Assembly (NCBI GenBank): GCA_900539655.1
Contig: UQCR01000108.1
Coordinates: 1 to 22,987, forward strand
DNA length: 22,987 nt
From: an uncultured Robinsoniella sp.
GTDB lineage: Bacteria > Bacillota > Clostridia > Lachnospirales > Lachnospiraceae
Direction: 5' to 3'
The translations under genes and the position numbers were made by a program. The stretch's first letter is position 1. The number at the start of each line of letters is the position of its first letter. The notes beneath the pieces were generated by a model. It was not told the origin of the DNA. It saw nothing but the letters and a program-made list of their open reading frames with translations, and ran no database searches. Below, one piece after another: positions 22,331-22,987 of the stretch.

Positions 22331-22987
22331 TGTGGTTTTGGTTTCACCTCTCTTTGCCGTGCGTTTTGCTGGTGGGCGTCGTCATGCGGCTTTGCCCCTA
22401 TTGGACAGAGTTGGGCAAACGGCAAAAAACGCGGTTATTTTTTGGATATGGACTGGTCATTCTGGCGGAGATTGTACTCATCACATTTGCTGCACCGCAG
22501 CCTGTCACGCTGACCTCCTATAAACTGATGGTCACCTTTGGCGCTCTGGCAACCTTTTTGGTGGATTCCATCGTGCTGCGCAAGGAGTTTTACGCACGCC
22601 TTTTCATCCTTGCCATGCAGGTTTCTGTAACATTTTTCCTGCACTCCGTTCCTGCCTTTTTCATCGGTAAAATGTTCGGGGATACAGTGACAATTCCGCT
22701 TTTAACGGCCCAAAGCTTTCTCATGGTGCTGCTGTTTTTAGTATTTTGCTATCCGCTTTATCGCCTGTTTCAAAGGCCGTGCGCCGTATTTCGCCTGTTT
22801 GGGCGCGACGGCTATTACTGGAATGTACTGTGGCTGGTTCCTGCGATGGTGTACGTAACCGTCTTCTTACTGACGCTGAACCCAGGCTGGATCGGCTTGA
22901 GGGAACTGCTTGCCCGGTTTATGGCTGCGGTCTATAAAATGTCAAGTAAAAGTTCCCACTTCGGATCATATAATAATGGTCACTTTA
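22330..22987 (+). CDS. Sensor kinase membrane domain (partial, possibly interrupted)
   Basis: The frame is open from ATG 22330 to the window end (219 codons plus one base). It encodes about six hydrophobic segments (~5-20, ~38-55, ~65-82, ~90-112, ~125-145, ~165-182). Short basic loops separate them, and the segment LRELLARFMAAVY follows. This is the layout of the membrane sensor of GHKL kinases that pair with LytTR regulators (AgrC/VirS-like). No H-box or ATP-binding part is reached. The ATG overlaps the regulator's stop, so translational coupling is expected. After about base 22939 the sequence becomes AT-rich and the predicted protein changes character (KMSSKSSHFGSYNNGHF). It may then be foreign sequence and not kinase. 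Confidence 0.75.
   Translation, partial: MWFWFHLSLPCVLLVGVVMRLCPYWTELGKRQKTRLFFGYGLVILAEIVLITFAAPQPVTLTSYKLMVTFGALATFLVDSIVLRKEFYARLFILAMQVSVTFFLHSVPAFFIGKMFGDTVTIPLLTAQSFLMVLLFLVFCYPLYRLFQRPCAVFRLFGRDGYYWNVLWLVPAMVYVTVFLLTLNPGWIGLRELLARFMAAVYKMSSKSSHFGSYNNGHF
22940..22987 (+). mobile_element. Possible left end of an insertion sequence (IS21-like?)
   Basis: From TGTCAAG at 22940 the DNA shifts from GC-rich coding sequence to an AT-rich stretch with GTTCCCACTT (22952-22961) and GGTCACTTT (22978-22986). Ends beginning with TG and carrying such short repeats are known for IS21-family elements, and I have an impression of similar ends in gut Firmicutes. No transposase is in the window, so this is a guess based on composition and a vague motif match. 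Confidence 0.3.

Noticed and set aside
22746..22937. Plus-strand ORF of 63 codons
   Set aside because: It lies in another frame inside the open membrane-sensor frame, which has clear TM segments and a start overlapping the regulator stop.

Overview
The window looks like chromosome of a spore-forming member of the Clostridia, most likely Lachnospiraceae (inferred, not proven). It has moderate-to-low GC, strong AGGAGG ribosome binding sites, a spore photoproduct lyase-like gene, YesM/YesN signalling and an RbsABC-type sugar transporter. Most genes lie on the minus strand.

Left part (1-3500): a minus-strand GNAT acetyltransferase of the Pat/MnaT type has its own promoter. It is divergent from a large plus-strand cyclic-di-GMP enzyme with the domain order REC, HD-GYP, PAS, PAS, GGDEF. 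Both catalytic domains and the GGDEF inhibitory site look intact. A bidirectional terminator closes this block.

Middle part (3545-15333, all minus strand; read it from right to left): this is a sugar-sensing and sugar-uptake locus. The first transcription unit encodes a small membrane protein with an acidic tail, a YesN-type regulator, a YesM/LytS-type histidine kinase and a solitary sugar-binding lipoprotein. It ends at a long hairpin. The second unit encodes a binding protein, a two-domain ATPase and a permease (RbsB-RbsA-RbsC type), then a URO-D/MtaA-like protein and an L-rhamnose-mutarotase-like protein. A metal-dependent amidohydrolase with its own promoter follows. The solitary lipoprotein with kinase and regulator, placed next to an ABC importer, resembles the XylFII-LytS-YesN xylose-sensing arrangement of Clostridium beijerinckii. 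The catabolic genes here are atypical, so the substrate is not obvious.

Right-middle part (15441-19508): clpB is followed by a tiny DUF4250 gene (57 aa) that was too short for automatic ORF calling. Divergent from clpB is a radical-SAM spore photoproduct lyase-like gene in which the expected hydrogen-donor cysteine is replaced by serine. The clpB/splB intergenic region carries phased A/T tracts.

Right end (19509-22987): this segment has a different flavour and appears richer in GC. A minus-strand pair encodes a zinc-ribbon protein and a three-TM protein, both of unknown function. A regulatory region follows with a perfect 16-bp palindrome, two direct repeats 20 bp apart and an extended -10 promoter. 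It drives a LytTR response regulator and, overlapping by one base, the membrane part of its presumed sensor kinase. The kinase frame runs off the window. Its last ~48 bases change abruptly in composition and may be the end of an insertion sequence.
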